A DNA stretch of 8,328 nt, taken from contig JAFXJE010000145.1 in the NCBI GenBank assembly GCA_017532485.1, forward strand, positions 1 to 8,328, given 5' to 3'. This stretch comes from Peptococcaceae bacterium. Lineage in GTDB: Bacteria > Bacillota > Peptococcia > Peptococcales > Peptococcaceae. The stretch's first letter is position 1, and each line of letters starts with the position of its first letter. The position numbers and the translations under genes were made by a program. This document shows positions 7,594 through 8,328 of the stretch, in pieces. A model generated the notes under the pieces. The model was not told the origin of the DNA. It ran no database searches and worked only from the letters and a program-made list of their open reading frames with translations.

Positions 7594-7614
7594 CCATAAA
7601 TATACCATAAATAT
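7594..7614. repeat. Short tandem repeat CCATAAATAT ×2
   Basis: Two exact copies of CCATAAATAT (7594-7603 and 7605-7614) are one base apart, an 11-base period close to one DNA turn. They lie inside the candidate leader RNA, just before its terminator on the minus strand. Function unknown. Confidence 0.6.
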
Positions 7615-7775
7615 GCAAATTATCCGCATCTAACACCTATATCTATCGAGCCCAACCTTGCCGATAAACACCCAATATTCATTATGCAGTTTATTTTATA
7701 AAAAATTTATGTGAAAACTATATATTTATATTACCCAAGGTACATAATTTCATCAAACGATTTCCTATCCATATA

Positions 7776-7804
7776 ATTTTATCGGTAAATACGCCAACTG
7801 TCAA
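7776..7804 (-). promoter_or_regulatory. Sigma-A promoter reading toward rny
   Basis: Perfect -35 box TTGACA (7804-7799), 17-base spacer, -10 box TAAAAT (7781-7776, five of six). The predicted start is near 7768-7770. It is the best minus-strand promoter in this spacer. Confidence 0.7.
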
Positions 7805-7814
7805 GTATCGTGGA

Positions 7815-7842
7815 TTGAAAAATATTTTTTTCATGTTAAAAT
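7815..7842 (+). promoter_or_regulatory. Sigma-A promoter of the DUF4430 / ECF transporter genes
   Basis: TTGAAA (7815-7820, five of six), a 16-base spacer, and an extended -10 TGTTAAAAT (TG at 7834, TAAAAT at 7837-7842). The predicted start near 7849 leaves a leader of only about 15 bases, too short for a riboswitch. It lies back-to-back with the rny-side promoter; the two -35 boxes are 10 bases apart. Confidence 0.65.
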
Positions 7843-7863
7843 AGACTAAAAGGAGAGAATGCT

Positions 7864-8265
7864 ATGAATAATAAGAAAAAAAATATAATTTTTTTAGTAG
7901 GTTTTCTTTGTTTAACCCTGCTAATGGCTTGGGTATATTTTAATTTTTCCGAAAAACCCGTCACTGGCAGCAAAGCAATCACTATCGAAGTCATCAACCA
8001 GGCAGAAGAAGTGACTGTTTACAACATTAAAACCGATGCAGAATATCTGCGCCAAGCTATGCAGGAGGCTGAAGGACTTACTTTTATTGGCATTGAAGGT
8101 CCTTATGGCTTAATGGTTACCACCGTTAATGATGAAACAGCAGATTACAATGTTAATGGTGCTTATTGGTCCTTCATAGTCAACGGTCAATACTGCAACT
8201 ATGGTATCGACCAACAGCCTGTAAATGATCAAGATATTTTCCAAATTATCTACACGAAAGGATAA
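7864..8265 (+). CDS. Membrane-anchored DUF4430-domain protein (transcobalamin C-terminal-like)
   Basis: The 133-aa product has a lysine-rich start and one hydrophobic segment (about 8-27) with no proper lipobox, so it is probably an uncleaved membrane anchor with the rest outside the cytoplasm. Residues about 38-131 resemble DUF4430, the domain related to the C-terminal part of transcobalamin and intrinsic factor. The key stretch is AYWSFIVNGQYCNYGIDQQPVNDQD (two parts: 100-110 and 111-124), preceded by YLRQAMQEAEG and YGLMVTTVN. In gut anaerobes such proteins often sit next to, or fused with, ECF transporter S components. The next gene here starts 6 bases after this stop codon and looks like one, which suggests a cell-surface ligand-capture partner. 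The ligand (corrinoid or another vitamin) is inferred only. Start: ATG preceded by AAAGGAGA. Confidence 0.82.
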   Translation: MNNKKKNIIFLVGFLCLTLLMAWVYFNFSEKPVTGSKAITIEVINQAEEVTVYNIKTDAEYLRQAMQEAEGLTFIGIEGPYGLMVTTVNDETADYNVNGAYWSFIVNGQYCNYGIDQQPVNDQDIFQIIYTKG

Positions 8266-8271
8266 TTCATC

Positions 8272-8328
8272 ATGTCTTCTTCTCGTTTGCCAGTAAGAGA
8301 TATGGCTTTGATTGGTCTGATGGTGGCT
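8272..8328 (+). CDS. N-terminus of a probable ECF transporter S component (cut by window end)
   Basis: Only 19 codons are visible. The peptide begins MSSSRLPVRDMALIGLMVA, a short polar start followed by an RD…A.IGLM.A stretch that is typical of the first membrane helix of ECF-type vitamin transporter S components. The frame stays open to the right edge. AAAGGATA (8257-8264) overlaps the stop codon of the DUF4430 gene and gives a ribosome binding site 8 bases before the ATG, so the two genes are very likely translated from one mRNA. The substrate cannot be told from this fragment. Confidence 0.6.
   Translation, partial: MSSSRLPVRDMALIGLMVA

Larger units (their letters stand above)
7544..7769 (-). 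ncRNA. Candidate rny attenuator leader or stand-alone structured RNA, about 225 nt
   Basis: This stretch is bounded by a strong minus-strand promoter and an intrinsic terminator and has no convincing coding frame. Its 5' arm (7745-7764) is complementary, with small bulges, to 7557-7580: pairs GAAA/TTTC, TCG/CGA, TTTG/CAAA and TGAAATTA/TAATTTCA. That region includes the ascending arm, loop and part of the descending arm of the terminator, so the two folds exclude each other. Inside are a short UACC-UUG-GGUA hairpin, a possible AU helix, and a hairpin with TATCG (7666-7662) pairing CGATA about 13 bases later. The layout fits an attenuator (5' arm as antiterminator) or a 6S-like RNA with a closing stem. 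I recognise no known riboswitch consensus. Confidence 0.5.

Noticed and set aside
7620..7682. Minus-strand 20-codon frame (MNIGCLSARLGSIDIGVRCG) within the rny leader
   Set aside because: It begins with ATG but has no ribosome binding site and no recognisable family; more likely incidental in a structured RNA, though a leader peptide cannot be fully excluded.
7459..7863. Cobalamin riboswitch or T-box upstream of the DUF4430/ECF genes
   Set aside because: I see no B12-box-like or T-box-like consensus on either strand, and the plus-strand promoter leaves only about 15 bases of leader.

Overview
The window looks like low-GC chromosomal DNA of a Firmicute, most likely a Negativicutes or clostridial anaerobe. 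The signs are an IspH–ribosomal protein S1 fusion, an orphan HutP-family protein, RNase Y, a YhcN/YlaJ-type (sporulation) lipoprotein, an ECF-transporter gene start, strong AGGAGG-type ribosome binding sites and AT-rich spacers. No species is claimed. No insertion sequence, phage gene, tRNA, rRNA or CRISPR array is visible.

Left block (1-5136, all minus strand). Reading in the direction of transcription, a compact cluster runs BaiN/RdsA (HI0933)-family flavoprotein, HutP-family protein, cytidylate kinase (cmk), then IspH–S1 fusion. It ends at a strong intrinsic terminator (663-694). Gaps are 34, 16 and 65 bases, so the first three genes look co-transcribed; a TATAAT box in the 65-base gap may give the ispH–S1 gene its own promoter. 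Just past the terminator is a response regulator with a PP2C/SpoIIE-type phosphatase output, cut by the left edge.

Middle (5137-5928). A plus-strand YhcN/YlaJ-family lipoprotein gene starts divergently from the flavoprotein gene. It converges on RNase Y, with a 15-bp perfect-stem bidirectional terminator between them.

Right block (5929-8328). RNase Y (rny) is on the minus strand behind an unusual spacer of about 400 bases. The spacer carries back-to-back sigma-A-type promoters. The plus one drives a membrane-anchored DUF4430 protein and the first codons of a probable ECF transporter S component, which looks like a vitamin/corrinoid-type uptake module. The minus one (TTGACA-N17-TAAAAT) would make a transcript that meets an intrinsic terminator about 200 nt later, still 86 bases before the rny start codon. 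The 5' end of that transcript is complementary to the ascending arm of the terminator. This suggests either a leader attenuator controlling RNase Y or a separate structured RNA of about 225 nt. It is the most interesting unexplained element here.

All functional calls rest on recognising sequence motifs by eye. No database search or folding program was run.
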